Shown here: positions 39,290 through 50,900 of the stretch, piece by piece | Position numbering within the stretch: the stretch's first letter is position 1 | Layout: each line of letters starts with the position of its first letter | Assembly (NCBI GenBank): GCA_018136815.1 | Contig: CM030937.1 | Location: 1,809,889-1,873,888, forward strand | Reading direction: 5' to 3' | Source: Isochrysis galbana | Lineage: Eukaryota; Haptophyta; Isochrysidales; Isochrysidaceae | DNA: 64,000 bases | Notes under the pieces: model-generated | What the model was told of the DNA's origin: nothing | Database searches by the model: none | What the model saw: only the letters and a program-made list of their open reading frames with translations | Program-made: the position numbers and the translations under genes

Positions 39290-39972
39290 CTTTCTTCACC
39301 CACCACGATCATTCTACATTCTATGTCAATCAAGAAGCAAAACGACTCTATTCTCGTCAGTCGTCAGTATCGTTCATGCCAATATGTTCTTTGCTGTCAT
39401 TCAACACAATCCACTCTCCCTTTGTAATCTGGCGAAATTCATCCTCGACTGCAATCCCATTTTTACGTACCTTTCGTGTCAGGCGACTTGGAACAACAAC
39501 GCAACAACGCCCATATGACAACGAAGAGCTTCATTGGCTAATCCGCTCCATCCGCGATGTTTGTTCAGTTTAGTTTTAGGACCGAGTTTGCTAAAGATTG
39601 CAGTACAAAGTCCTGTGGAATGGTTCTGATTAAAATTCAATTGTCTTAGGAAATGTTGTCGAGTACTCTGTGTTCCAAACTCCAAAGCCATAGAGTGGAA
39701 CTACCTTCCAATCATGACCCTCTTCCTTTCTTTGTGTAAAGATACTCTTCCGGCCAGTCATAAGTTGTGTACTCACTGCCAAGAAAATCTCTTTCAATAA
39801 AGTTGTCAGCGAGCATCTCAAGATGCGGAAAGACTTTGTGTAGGGGTTCGCGTAAAACCTCTGACGACATCCAAAGTAATGCTTTACGCAATGCTTCCCG
39901 ACTAGAAATAGCGTAGATAATATCACGATGATAAATGAACATGAAAATGACTCCTTTATTATTTGAAATCAA
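39290..39972 (-). pseudogene. decayed aspartyl/asparaginyl beta-hydroxylase-like gene
   Basis: Read on the minus strand, pieces in successive frames line up in family order. They are ALLWMSSEVLREPLHKVFPH (39890-39830); DWKVVPLYGFGVWN (about 39715-39675); LCTAIFSKLGPKTKLNKHRG and WSGLANEALRCHMGVV (39610-39505), with the first metal-binding His; GIAVEDEFRQITKGEWIVLN and DSKEHIG (39445-39370), with the second His; and NRVVLLLD (about 39350). At least four frame changes separate them, so the gene is dead. The 5' end is cut by the dispersed repeat starting at 39986. Base composition is much AT-richer than neighbouring genes. The family hydroxylates Asp/Asn residues with Fe(II) and 2-oxoglutarate, and also occurs in bacteria and giant viruses, so transfer is possible. 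Confidence 0.72.
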
Positions 39973-39985
39973 CCCGCCCGGTCGA

Positions 39986-40147
39986 CCAATAAAAAATTTT
40001 CCAACTGAAGGTGCTGGTCCGAAGTTTTTTCTTCAGTGAAGGTGCAGGTGAAGGTGAGAGTGCAAGAACTACAGGTGCAAGTGAAGACACGGTGAACGGG
40101 GCGCGCTGGGCGGCCAGTAAGCAGCCCGCCAAGGTGGCTGTTGATCG
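39986..40147. repeat. dispersed repeat shared with 2244-2412
   Basis: Same orientation as the first copy, with a tighter ggtgcaggtgaaggtgagag core. It begins within about 15 bases of the surviving 5' end of the hydroxylase pseudogene, so its insertion or an associated deletion probably truncated that gene. Confidence 0.85.
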
Positions 40148-40360
40148 TGCTCGCGTGGGATTGCAAGTTGAGAGCCAAAATTGATGAAGTGGTGGGGCAC
40201 ACCACCCATGTTATCGGAAAAAATAAGCAGGCACCTGCACTGCACGCACACACCTTCACTCCAACTGCGGCATCGACGCCACATACAGCTGCGGAGCCCG
40301 CGCGCGCACATCGAAGCCCGCGCGCACACCCGCGTTCTATTCAAAACAAGATCCTCAAGC

Positions 40361-40876
40361 TGATTCATTCACTCATGCGGACATGGGAAGCGCAGCAGCG
40401 GAAGTACAGCAGCAACAGAACAGCCCCGCCAATTCTCTCTCCGACTGTTCAGTGCTCACAACAAGGTCGTATCCTCGCTGCTCATAACGTTTGAGATTAT
40501 CGGAGCACGTGCACTCGTCCCGCTGCCACCGCAGCTCGACGCAGGCGTTGGCACACCTGCAGCAGCAGATGCATCCATGCCACCGCTCGTGCAGGCGTCT
40601 CGATCGGCGTCCGCTATGCGCATTCCGCCCTCCCCGTTCATCGGCGGCGTTTCTGCGCCACTGCTGAAGTCGGGCGTGCAAAGGGCCACCTCTGCTGCCC
40701 CGGCAGCATCCGGGCCGTTCGTCGCTGCAGCACTCTCGCAAGCTGCAACACTCCCGCAACACTGGGAATGCGTGACGCTAAGCCTTCGCCTTCTGAAGGA
40801 GCCCAGAGGTGTCGTTCCGTCAATTGTGGGCAGCGAACCGTCTGCAACAGTTGGACCCATAAGCGTTTGCATCTAG
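40361..40876 (+). CDS. hypothetical partial exon
   Basis: An open frame runs from just after a stop near 40360 to a TAG at 40874-40876. The peptide FSLRLFSAHNKVVSSLLITF, EIIGARALVP reads like a beta-strand-rich domain, followed by Ala/Pro/Ser-rich sequence and a final ECVTLSLRLLKEPRGVVPS. No ATG occurs before 40577, so this would be a 3' exon, or a gene truncated by the upstream repeat. The opposite strand is also open. Family unknown; low confidence. Confidence 0.28.
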
Positions 40877-41456
40877 GGACACATTTTTGGGGGGGCTTAG
40901 GGTAGAATATAGAATTGTATAAGGTGTAGAAAATGGCAATGGGGGGGGGTAAAAAAAAGAGGGGAACCTCAAGTTGCACCCTCTCACCCCCGCGTCGACC
41001 CCCAAGGGCCACGGGTGCTCATACTGCTATTGGGCTTTGGGGATCGGGCTAAAAATTCACCCCCTCGTCCCCACGTCGCCCGGCTGCCCCCCCCAAATGA
41101 GAAGTAAGGCGCACCATAAGCATGAGCAAATGTGAGTGTTTGTGTTTGGCCGCCCTAGCGGGCAATGGCGGCGAGAACGGCCCGTAGACAGCGTGGGGAC
41201 CAAATCGTAGGGAGGAGCGCCGCGCTAGCACTGCGAAGGCAACACTGAGGGTCCAGGTGGCATCGGTTTACGATATCAGATGTAGACGGCAACTAGATAT
41301 CGTAACCCCTATCATAATGATATCTACTAGATAGCATTATCACAGCCATCATGAATCACCAACCATCTACAACTACCACCAATCTTAAGAGCCATGCCCA
41401 GCGCACTCGCGACGCTTGTTGGAGTCGGTCCGAAACGCACTCTGAGCGGCTGGTCT
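40877..41456. other. no recognised gene
   Basis: Contains the inverse copy of the 36399 word (40950-40985), G runs (40890, 40943) and short AT-rich repeats (gatatcagatgtagacggca / tagatatcgtaacc). It is the 3' flank of the minus-strand gene that follows. Confidence 0.45.
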
Positions 41457-42434
41457 TCACTTGTCGTCCTCGGGGAAGATGGCGGCAGCACTTGGGGTGT
41501 TGGCTTCCATGGTTCCTGCCTCATATCGAGCAGCAGATTCAGCGTCGTAGACACCCATGGGAAAGTTTCCTGGAGTCGATTTGTCGAAGATAGCATTTCC
41601 GCGGGCTGGCGCAGCCGAGCTGGTAATGATGGCCTCCTCGTTCCCAAGGAGCTTTAGAATGGATGGCTTAATCTGCTGGAAAATGGGCGTGTTGATAAAA
41701 ATTTCAATCGCCACCAAAGTCCCAATACCGACCCATGCAGAGGTGAAGACGATCTTCTCCACGAGGGGAACCTCTTTCTCCTCAGGCGCCTGGTACATGG
41801 GCTTGCCAGGATTGATCGGGGGGAGTTTAGAACCCACTGTCGAGCCCCCCAGAGCGGTCCCTGATGGGCTAACACGCCCGTCTGGTGGTGGTGACGGTGT
41901 TCCCCTCCTCCCGCTCCCATCTCGCCTCGCGAAGTCGTCGAACGAGGGTAGGCGCACGATGGGCTCATCATCAATGCGCACACTGCGGTCGAGTCGGAGC
42001 ATCTCATCCTCGTCGTCAACGGGCGGTACCGCGCCGGACCCAGCAGGGGCTGTGCCTGATTGCATTGCCGCACCTGCGGTTGGCATCCCGCCCCTGCTCA
42101 CAACTGCCTGGTCGGGCTCAACTCCATCGGCGAGCACGAGCGGCACGAGCGGCACAGGCTTGGCCACCGGGATAGCGGGGGTGTCGAGCGGTGGGAGTGG
42201 AGAGAGAGGAGGGAGCGGGCTCTCCAGCGATGGCGGAGCGGACGAGGCAGCCGGAGATCCCGGACCCTTGTCCGCATTCTTGGGCTTCTTGGGCTTCTTG
42301 GGCTTCTTGGCTAGCATAACCGGGTAGACTACAGCCGGTCGTGCGCGTGCACCCACCGCCCCCGGCCACGCGGGAGCCACGCGCAGCGCGTGTGCGGTCG
42401 CTGCGAGCAGGAGAGCGAGGCACATCCGCCGCAT
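41457..42434 (-). CDS. signal-bearing single-TM protein, possibly plastid
   Basis: From the ATG at 42434 the product is 325 residues (a second in-frame ATG lies three codons on). It begins with a signal peptide (MCLALLLAATAHALRVAP), then an Arg/Ala/Lys-rich stretch (ARARPAVV, MLAKKPKKPKKPKNADK) typical of transit sequences behind a signal in complex-plastid algae. A disordered Pro/Ser region follows to about residue 200. The C-terminal part looks conserved: PLVEKIVFTSAWVGIGTLVA continuing through a hydrophobic IEIFINTPIF helix (one TM), then LGNEEAIITS and an acidic end (FPEDDK). I do not recognise a named family. The architecture fits a thylakoid or envelope membrane protein. Single exon. 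Confidence 0.75.
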   Translation of the reverse strand: MRRMCLALLLAATAHALRVAPAWPGAVGARARPAVVYPVMLAKKPKKPKKPKNADKGPGSPAASSAPPSLESPLPPLSPLPPLDTPAIPVAKPVPLVPLVLADGVEPDQAVVSRGGMPTAGAAMQSGTAPAGSGAVPPVDDEDEMLRLDRSVRIDDEPIVRLPSFDDFARRDGSGRRGTPSPPPDGRVSPSGTALGGSTVGSKLPPINPGKPMYQAPEEKEVPLVEKIVFTSAWVGIGTLVAIEIFINTPIFQQIKPSILKLLGNEEAIITSSAAPARGNAIFDKSTPGNFPMGVYDAESAARYEAGTMEANTPSAAAIFPEDDK

Positions 42435-42479
42435 CGCGCAGAGGCAGGGAGGGAGCGCGCGCGGCGCGACGCTCAATAG

Positions 42480-43176
42480 GTGAAGTTACTACCTCCGTTC
42501 CATTACTTAGACGTCAAGGAGGCTTAAGGTGGCGGGTGCACGGATGGGGGGGGCCGCGCGGGCGCGCGGCCGTGCTGGCTCCTCCGGCTATCACGGGGCC
42601 TGGCGGCTGTGCTGGGCGCTTGGATGCGCTGTGCATCTGGTAGAGGGACCAGCTGGTATGGGGCCTCTGCCTGAGCCCGCGCAAGGTCCACCCTTGTACC
42701 GCCACATCGAGCTAGGGTGGGGGCGGGGAAGCGCGCTGCAGATGGGTCGCGTGAGGCGCTCGGCAGGGTATGAGGTTGAATGGGGCGCGGCGAGAGAGGG
42801 AAGGGCCGTCAGGCTGTTCGAGACAGGTTATAAGGCGCCACTTTCACCCGGGGAGCGACCGCCTGAACGCCCCGCAAAAGCCCGTTTGTGCATCCGCGTC
42901 TTTGGTGTTGACGTCTGCACATCCGGACCTCGCCTTGCCTATCACAGATGGATGGTTGCTGGCGGCCAGTATGTGCGTCGTGCGGCTGCTAGAAGGCGTG
43001 ACAGATGTATGAGTGGCCAGCCCGGGGTGCCTCGCAGCCATGGTGGCGCCCATTGCCTAGTGTGAGACCGGACTGGTGCGGGTGGTTTGACGTCCGTCAG
43101 CGGTCTGGGAGTGGCCATCAGAAAAACCAACATGTGCATTGTGAGCGTCGAATTTTGCAAGCATTGAGCTGTGGGA
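42480..43176. other. no recognised gene
   Basis: GC-rich. A plus frame of 178 codons (42529-43065) and minus frames have no known domain and biased composition. It probably holds the 5' flank of the minus gene and part of a repeat. Confidence 0.4.
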
Positions 43177-43781
43177 GCCTCAGTTGCCACATGTGATAGG
43201 GACAGGTGCAACCACTAGCCCTTAATTGATCGACTGTTTCATGCTGTAAGAGTGTGAAGCTCGCATGGCGTGATGGTCATGTGAACTATACTTCTTTATT
43301 TTTGGTCAGGTTCAGCAGGAAAATCATTACCAACATGATTCAGTTAATGCCTGAAGCCTGAACGTCATTTTCGCGGCAAGGTATCTTGGCAATGGTGCCG
43401 TCAGCTGAGTTTCAATATTTGAATGTGTCCCTACACCTCACACTTCACCATTCAGTGCCACATGGTCACTTAGCGCACTCGTTGCAACAGTTGATAGTTG
43501 AGCTCGAACAATATCAATATCTCAGACTCCGGGTCGGAATGCATACCCTGACCGACAGCCGACGACGCATCAGACAATCTGGCACACCCGCTTGACACCT
43601 CACTCCAGGAAGATGAAGTTAGTGGAGCTCTCATTCTACAACATTTCAATGAGGGCCTACTAGCTACAGCTACAGGCGACCTGACCAAAAATAAAGAAAT
43701 ATACACTCTTACAGCATAAAATAGTCGATCAATTAAGGGCTAGTGGTTGCACCTGTCCCTATCACATGTGGCAACTGAGGC
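43177..43781. mobile_element. ~605-bp element with ~105-135-bp terminal inverted repeats
   Basis: The left arm 43177-43311 (gcctcagttgccacatgtga ... tttatttttggtcagg) is matched in reverse complement by 43679-43781. Identity is high over the outer 60 bases and over the inner aaataaagaa/ttctttattt portion; the left arm has an extra segment of about 30 bases. The 365-base core has no convincing ORF. This is the shape of a MITE or foldback DNA transposon. No clear target-site duplication is visible beside the arms. Confidence 0.8.
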
Positions 43782-43881
43782 CTCTCATCGACCTACCAGA
43801 GAGAGAAGGCTCCTACTGCCTGTCTCCCTCCTCCCTCCTCGCTCACCCTCCAGCTCTCTCCTCGCCCTCGTCTTCCTCACG

Positions 43882-44362
43882 ATGGTGGCGACTCGGCGCG
43901 CATCCGTACGGTTCTCCGTCCTCTCCTCTCGTGCACCTGCTCGCTGGCTTCGTTCGACTCCCTCGACACGGCCACCTGTCGACTGGACGCCGAGCGGAAG
44001 CGCTGCTCGCACGACTCGTTCCTCCTCTTGCTCCAAGGACGCGGCGGAGGAGGCGGAGCCTGTTCGCGTTCCTGATGCCGAGGAGGAGGCCCTTTCTCCG
44101 ACCGATAAGTCCACCACCACCACCACCGACGAGGACTCCGGGCCTGTGGAGGAAGGAGGAGAAGAGAAGAACGAGAACTGTGCGTCGGACGCTGGCGGTC
44201 GCGTACGCTGAAACGAATCCCATGGTGCAAGTGCGCCGAGCAGCTGGCAAGATCTACATGCAGAACCGGCCAAGCGACATCCTCTCACGCATCATGGACC
44301 TTGCCATCCAAGATCAGCCGAGCGACATCGTCGCCACCTCCAGGCCATTCTTTGGCCGATAG
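43882..44362 (+). CDS. small hypothetical two-exon gene
   Basis: Exon 43882-44179 starts with MVATRRASVRFSVLSSRAP, Arg/Ser-rich like an organelle presequence. An acidic Ser/Thr/Glu-rich stretch follows. A 64-base intron (GTGCGT donor at 44180, GAGCAG acceptor ending 44243) joins in phase to exon 44244-44362, which encodes GKIYMQNRPSDILSRIMDLA, IQDQPSDIVATSRPFFGR and a TAG. The product would be 138 residues. The C-terminal helix-like repeat (RPSDIL / QPSDIV) is the most protein-like part. No family is recognised and the intron is my inference. Confidence 0.35.
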
Positions 44363-44927
44363 CGGGCGATCGGACGTCGCGGAAGCTCCGCGTTTCTAAT
44401 AGTGATGCGCCCCACATTCACCACTCTGATTCCCTCCCGTGAGCGCCCGCCTGAATCTCCCAAAATAGCCCGCCACGCGCGGGGGAAGGGAGGGCGGTCC
44501 CTCATCGTCGCCATTGCCCTTCGTGGGGCGGGAGAGGGTCGTTCGGAGGGGGGAGGGAGTTGCCGGGGCAGGTAGGGGGGGACCCTAAGGAATCCTTGGA
44601 CACCCAGGGGAGGTGGGAAATAGTGGTTAAAATGAGTGAGTGACCGGGCTAGAAGAGTGGAGAGAGGGGGGGGCTCGTGCCCCCCATGGGCAAACTAAGT
44701 ATAAACTTAGTTGTGACTTTGAATGAAGGAGCGTGCTAGGCCTGTAGTTTCTAGTAGTTTCTAGGGTCTCTGGCGCCTTCCCTTAGTGTGTTATGCAGGT
44801 CTCCCTCCGCTAAAGCTGCGTTGAGCATCCGAAGAAAGCCGTACTTGATTGTCGATTCGAAGCTTGCATAGAAGTACACGGGCAGTGCATCCGGACTGTT
44901 CGATCAGCCAGTATCTTGGATCTCGGA
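44363..44927. other. 3' flank of giant gene; palindrome
   Basis: Non-coding. A perfect palindrome (aactaagt-ataa-acttagtt) lies at 44693-44712. Seventeen bases of it (44697-44713) are found in reverse complement at 63730-63746, on the other side of the giant gene. The last 200 bases are probably 3'UTR of the minus-strand gene. Confidence 0.55.
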
Positions 44928-47900
44928 TCAAGCTCGGTAATCAACGGGCGTGCCGACGCCAGAATGCACATTGGCACCTGCGCCATCTTCGACACGGGGT
45001 GCCTTAGTCTCTCGTAGAGAAATTCTGCCACGCAAAAACAAGACGAAGGCGACTAGCATGCAGCATACGAAAAGGAGCGTTGCGACCAGCACGAAGACAA
45101 GAGCCCACGAGATGCCGCCATTCTCACTTATAGGTAGAAGGCCTTGCCGGTCGCCCTCTTCATTCGAGCAGGCGAGTGTGCACTGAACGGCGCCCGTCAA
45201 GCCGTCCATTGCCATCGACCCTGGGAGCACACCTACTGCTCCACCACATGGCTCACTCACACTGGAATTCAAAGCCAATCCATTGCGTAAAACTGCTGGC
45301 ACCCAAATGTAGATATCGATAGGGCAGGCTGAGGCAGGCGTATCCTGTACAATACTTAGAGTTCCAGAACCCCCTATTGCATAGCGGCCACGCATGAAGA
45401 ATGCGGAGAATACAGGCGAGGACGACGTGTCGCAAGAACCAGCATAACTCTCGCTCATCTCGAGGTCCTCGCGGCGTGATACGCGTACATGCACTTGATC
45501 CGGGGCCTGCGACGGCGCACATGAATTGCCTGTGCATCCACGCTCTGGCGGCGTCAATTCGTCTAGGGTGGCTAGAGCATTACCCACACCAACAAGGAAG
45601 AGCTGAAGCGCGTAGACAAACTTGTCATCGTCCACTCCCGCATTCTCGAAAAATCGGATCCGCGACCAATTGCCGGCTTCCAATGTGACCGACCATGGCT
45701 CCACGACTGCGGTCAAGCACCGCCATGGCGGTTGAAGGGGAGCACGGGGCTGACTTTGTGGCTGACCCGCGGAACAAAAGTTCTCCTCGAGTTGCAGCGC
45801 GTACTGCTGGGTCGTTACGTCATCGTCGCAGCGAAATGCGGTGCCGTTGCGAGTATGGACGGTCTGTATGTTCAAAGGGATGTCGCCGTAGGGCGTGTGC
45901 CTAAAAATGATCCATGTGAGCACTGCCAAGTCAAACGCATCAACACGTCCGTCGCCTACCGTGCCATTTGCACACTGCACGATGGATCCGAAAAGCGTAG
46001 GTTCGTCGGCAGAACCTCGCAGCACATCGGTAGTATCGCGAATTTCCGGCGACCTAGCAAAAAAGCCATCTGTGAACCCCGAGATCGTCGAGGAGGAAGC
46101 GATGTCGAGGCACTCAAGTAGCGGATGGGGAGAGATATCAGAGACACCAAATTTCGACAGAGTGTTGGTACTTGCCGCCGTGTCGAGCAGGCAAGTGAAT
46201 GGCGAATTGGACTCGTACCGCTGGGAAGCAAGATGAATCTTCTCTGCAAGCGCGAACTCCACCGCCAAGTTGCCATCGGAGGTGAAGGAAATGCCACCAT
46301 CACCCGAGGAGACGAAGTCCAGGGTGCATGCCACCCCACCTTCAAATGGTATGTTGGACGGGACCTCGGTAGCTGGCGGCACGTCCGGTGATGGTGGAGA
46401 AGGCAATGGTGCAGAAGGTGGCAGCTGCAAGGAATCGGCAGGATACAGCGGGGAGGCAGACATGGGAGGGCTAGGGGGCGCTCGGGGTCTCTGCAAGATG
46501 GCATCGACTGGGGCGACAGGAGGAAACGTCCCGATCGGTGACCGCGGGGGCTGGGGCAGCTGCAAAGGAGTCGGTACAGGAGGTTGGGGCGGCGAGGATG
46601 GCGATTGCGGTGGGTTTGTCAGCAAGGGCGACGTGGGCGACGGCAATGCAGTGGTTGGTGTTGGTGCAGGGGGAGAAGGTGGCGATGTTGGGGGATCCAA
46701 CAGCAAGTCTTGCGGCAGAAGAGGTGGCGCGCTGATGCGCAGTGGTGCGGGCAGCGGAGGCGTTGGCGGCGGGAGCTCCGGAGGTGGCTGCGCGGGGATT
46801 GGCAGCGCAGGCTGCGGAGGCGCGGGCGGCGGAAGCGGCGATGGCGGAGAGAGTGGCGTAGAAGAAGGGGGCGGAGAGGGTGAAGGCTGAGGAAGAGCAG
46901 GCGGCGGCGGCGGCGAGCGAGAAAGAGAAGATTGAGGCGGCAGCGGAGGCGGACGAGGGGACGATGGCGGCAACGACGGCGGCAACGACGGCGGCGGCGG
47001 CGACAGCGGAGAAGATGGACGCGGCGACGGCGGAGGAAAAGATGGAGGAGAAGACCGAGGCGGCGACGATGACGGAGATGGAGACTGCGGCGGCGGAGGT
47101 AACGGAGGCTGCGGCGATGGAGTAGACGGACTTGGAGACGGGGGCGTCGTGGGTGGCGGTACGTGGGGCGGCGGCGGCGAGGACTTAGGTGAAGACGGAC
47201 GGGGGGGCGAAGGCGGCGGAGGAAACGGTTGCGGCGCGGCTGGTGACGATGAAGGTGACGACGGCGGAGCGGGCGCTGGAGGCGGAAGCGATGGCGGCGC
47301 AGGAGACGGAGGCGGCGGCAAAGGGGCCGGCTGCAAGGGCTGCGGCGTCGAAGGCGGTGGCGGTGGCGGAGCGGGCGGAGGAGGAGGGGGTGGCGGCAAT
47401 GGCGGCGGGGGCGAGGGCGGCGGCGGCAAAGGCGGTGGGTGCGTCGGCGGCGGCGGCGCGGGCGGCGGCGGCGTGGGCGGCGGTGGAGATGGAGGAGGTG
47501 GCAAAGGCGGAGGCGGCGCCGGAGGTAACGGAGGCGGTGGCGACGAAAAAGATGGACGCGGCGGTGGAGGTAACGGAGGAGGGGACGACGGCGGGGGTGA
47601 CGTTGGAGGAGGTGGCGACGGCGGAGACGGAGGCGGCGGCGCAGGCTGCGGCGGAAAGGGCTGCGGCGGCGAAGGCGTTGGCGGAGAAGAGGGTGGGGGA
47701 TAGGGTGCAGGTGCAGCGGGCGGAGGAGGGAAGGGTGGAGGCGGCGAGGGCGAAGGAGAAGACTGAGGTGGCCGCAATTGTGGCGGGGGCGAGGACTGCG
47801 GCGGCAAAGGCGGTGGCGGTTTGGGCTGCGGCGGCGAAGGCGGTGGCGGCGTGGGGGGCCGGTAGGGCGGCGGCGGCGAGGGCGATGGTGGAGATGGAGG

Positions 47901-50900
47901 TGGCGACGGCTGTGTTAACGGAAGAAGAGGTGGCGACAGAGCAGGAGAGTACGGAGGCGGCGGCGCTTGTAACGGAGGGGGTAGCGACGGCGGAGCGGGC
48001 GCTTGAGGTGGAAGCGAAGGCGGCGGAGGAGACGGAGTCGGCGACGAAGGCGGCGGCTGCAAGGGCTGCGGCGGCGAAGGCGGTGGCGGCGCAGGAGGGG
48101 ACGGAGGGGGCGGAGCGGGCGGAGGAGGGGAGGATGAAGGCGGCAAGGGCGGAGGAGAAGACGGAAGTGGCGGAGGAGGTAACGGAGGCGGCCGCGAAGG
48201 CGATGGAGGAAACGGAGTTGGAGACTGGGGCGTCGTGGGCGGCGGTACGTGGGGCGACGGCGGCAAGGGCGAAGGTGAAGACGGAGGGGGGGTCGGAGGC
48301 GGGAGAGGAGACGGAGGCGGCGCCGCTGGCAAATGAGGGGATAGCGACGACGGAGCGGGCGCAGGAGGCGGAAGCGATGGCGGTGGAGGAGAAGGTGGCG
48401 GCGGCGAAGGGGGCGGCTGCAAAGGCTGCGGCATCGAAGGCGGTGGCGGCGCAGGAGGCGGCGGAGCAGGCGGAGCAGGGAAGGGTAAAGGCGGGAAGAG
48501 AGGAGGAGAAGACGGAGGTGGCGGCAATGGTGGCAGGGGTGAGGGCTGCGGCAGCAAAGGCAGTGGCGGATTAGGCTGCGGAGGCGAAGGCAAAGGCGGC
48601 GTGGGGGGCCGGTAGGGCGGCAGCGAGGGTGATGGTGAAGATGGCGGAGGTGGCGACGAGGGCGGCGGCGGCAAAAGAATTGGTGGCGTGGGTGATGGTG
48701 GCGAGGGCGGAGGAAAAGACGGTGGCGGCGATGACGGTGGCGGCGGAGACGGTGAAGGAGGTGATGGAGGAGGCGAAGATGGAGTTGGTGATGGTGGTGG
48801 TGCAGAAGGAGGCGGGGGAGAGGCTGGCGGCGGCGATGGTGGCGGTGGGAAGGGAGGGGGTGGGGAAGGCGGCGGGAGGGTCGGCGGAGGAGGCGATGGT
48901 GGCGGTGGCGAGGGTGGGAGGGGAGAGTTGGGCGGTGGCGACGGAAGAGGCCGTGATGGTGGAGGCGGAGAGGGGGGCGGCGGGGAGGGAGGTGGTGGTG
49001 ACGGCGGGGGCGGAGAAGGTAGTGGTGGTGATGGGGGAGACGGCGATGGCGGAGGCGGCGAGGGAGGCGGGGGGGATGGCGATGGGAGTGAGGGCGGTGG
49101 CGGCGAGGGTGGTGGCGGAGAAGGCGGTGGAGGAGAGGGCGGTGGCGAGGGCGGCGGCGGTGAGGGAGGTGGAGGCGACGGTGGAGGTGGGGGAGGAGAC
49201 GGAGGTGGTGGCGTCGGCGGTGGCGGCGATGGTGGTGGAAGCGACGGCGATGGGGGCAACGGTGGTGGCGCAGATGGCGGCGGCGGAGATGGAGGTGTCG
49301 GCGAGGGAGGAGGAAGCGACGGAGGTGGTGGCGTCGGCGGTGGCGGCGACGGTGGTGGAAGCGACGGCGATGGGGGCAACGGTGGTGGCGCAGATGGCGG
49401 CGGCGGAGATGGAGGTGTCGGCGAGGGAGGAGGAAGCGACGGAGGTGGTGGAGATGGAGGAGGTGGCGATGGCGAAGGTGGCGATGGCGGTGGTGCAGAA
49501 GGTGGCGGCGGTGCCGGTGGCGGGGGCGAGGGCGGTGGGGGCGAGGGTGGTGGCGGCGAGGACGGTGGAGGCGACGGTGGAGGTGGTGTGGGTGGGAGTG
49601 GGGACGGCGGCGGAGACGACGGAGGCGGAGACGACGGAGGCGGGGACGGCGGCGGTAGCGGAGAGGGTGGCGGGGGTGAGGGAGGTGGAGGCGACGGTGG
49701 AGGTGGTGGAGGAGGTGGTGGAGATGGGGGTGGAGGCGACGGCATGAGCGGCGATGGAGGAGGAGGGGATGGTGGCGGCGGAGACGGTGGCGGAGGTGAC
49801 GACGGAGGTGGTGGCGGCGGTGGCGAAGACGGTGGCGGCGATGACGGTGGCGGCGGAGACGGTGAAGGAGGTGATGGAGGAGGCGAAGATGGAGTTGGTG
49901 ATGGTGGTGGTGCAGAAGGAGGCGGGGGAGAGGCTGGCGGCGGCGATGGTGGCGGTGGGAAGGGAGGGGGTGGGGAAGGCGGCGGGAGGGTCGGCGGAGG
50001 AGACGATGGTGGCGGTGGCGAGGGTGGGGGGGGAGAGTTGGGCGGTGGCGACGGAAGAGGCTGTGATGGTGGAGGCGGAGAGGGGGGCGGCGGGGAGGGA
50101 GGTGGTGGTGACGGCGGGGGCGGAGAAGGTAGTGGTGGTGATGGGGGAGACGGCGATGGCGGAGGCGGCGAGGGAGGCGGGGGGGATGGCGATGGGAGTG
50201 AGGGCGGTGGCGGCGAGGGTGGTGGCGGAGAAGGCGGTGGAGGAGAGGGCGGTGGCGAGGGCGGCGGCGGTGAGGGAGGTGGAGGCGACGGTGGATGTGG
50301 GGGAGGAGACGGAGGTGGTGGCGTCGGCGGTGGCGGCGATGGTGGTGGAAGCGACGGCGATGGGGGCAACGGTGGTGGCGCAGATGGCGGCGGCGGAGAT
50401 GGAGGTGTCGGCGAGGGAGGAGGAAGCGACGGAGGTGGTGGAGATGGAGGAGGTGGCGATGGCGGTGGTGCAGAAGGTGGCGGCGGTGCCGGTGGCGGGG
50501 GCGAGGGCGGTGGGGGCGAGGGTGGTGGCGGCGAGGACGGTGAAGGCGACGGTGGAGGTGGTGTGGGTGGGAGTGGGGACGGCGGCGGAGACGACGGAGG
50601 CGGAGACGACGGAGGCGGGGACGGCGGCGGTAGCGGAGAGGGTGGCGGGGGTGAGGGAGGTGGAGGCGACGGTGGAGGTGGTGGAGGAGGTGGTGGAGAT
50701 GGGGGTGGAGGCGACGGCATGAGCGGCGATGGAGGAGGAGGGGATGGTGGCGGCGGAGACGGTGGCGGAGGTGACGACGGAGGTGGTGGCGGCGGTGGCG
50801 AAGACGGTGGCGGCGATGACGGTGGCGGCGGAGACGGTGAAGGAGGTGATGGAGGAGGCGAAGATGGAGTTGGTGATGGTGGTGGTGCAGAAGGAGGCGG

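Noticed and set aside
42529..43065. 178-codon plus frame as a gene
   Set aside because: Biased GC-driven composition, no ATG context or domain, opposite strand equally open.
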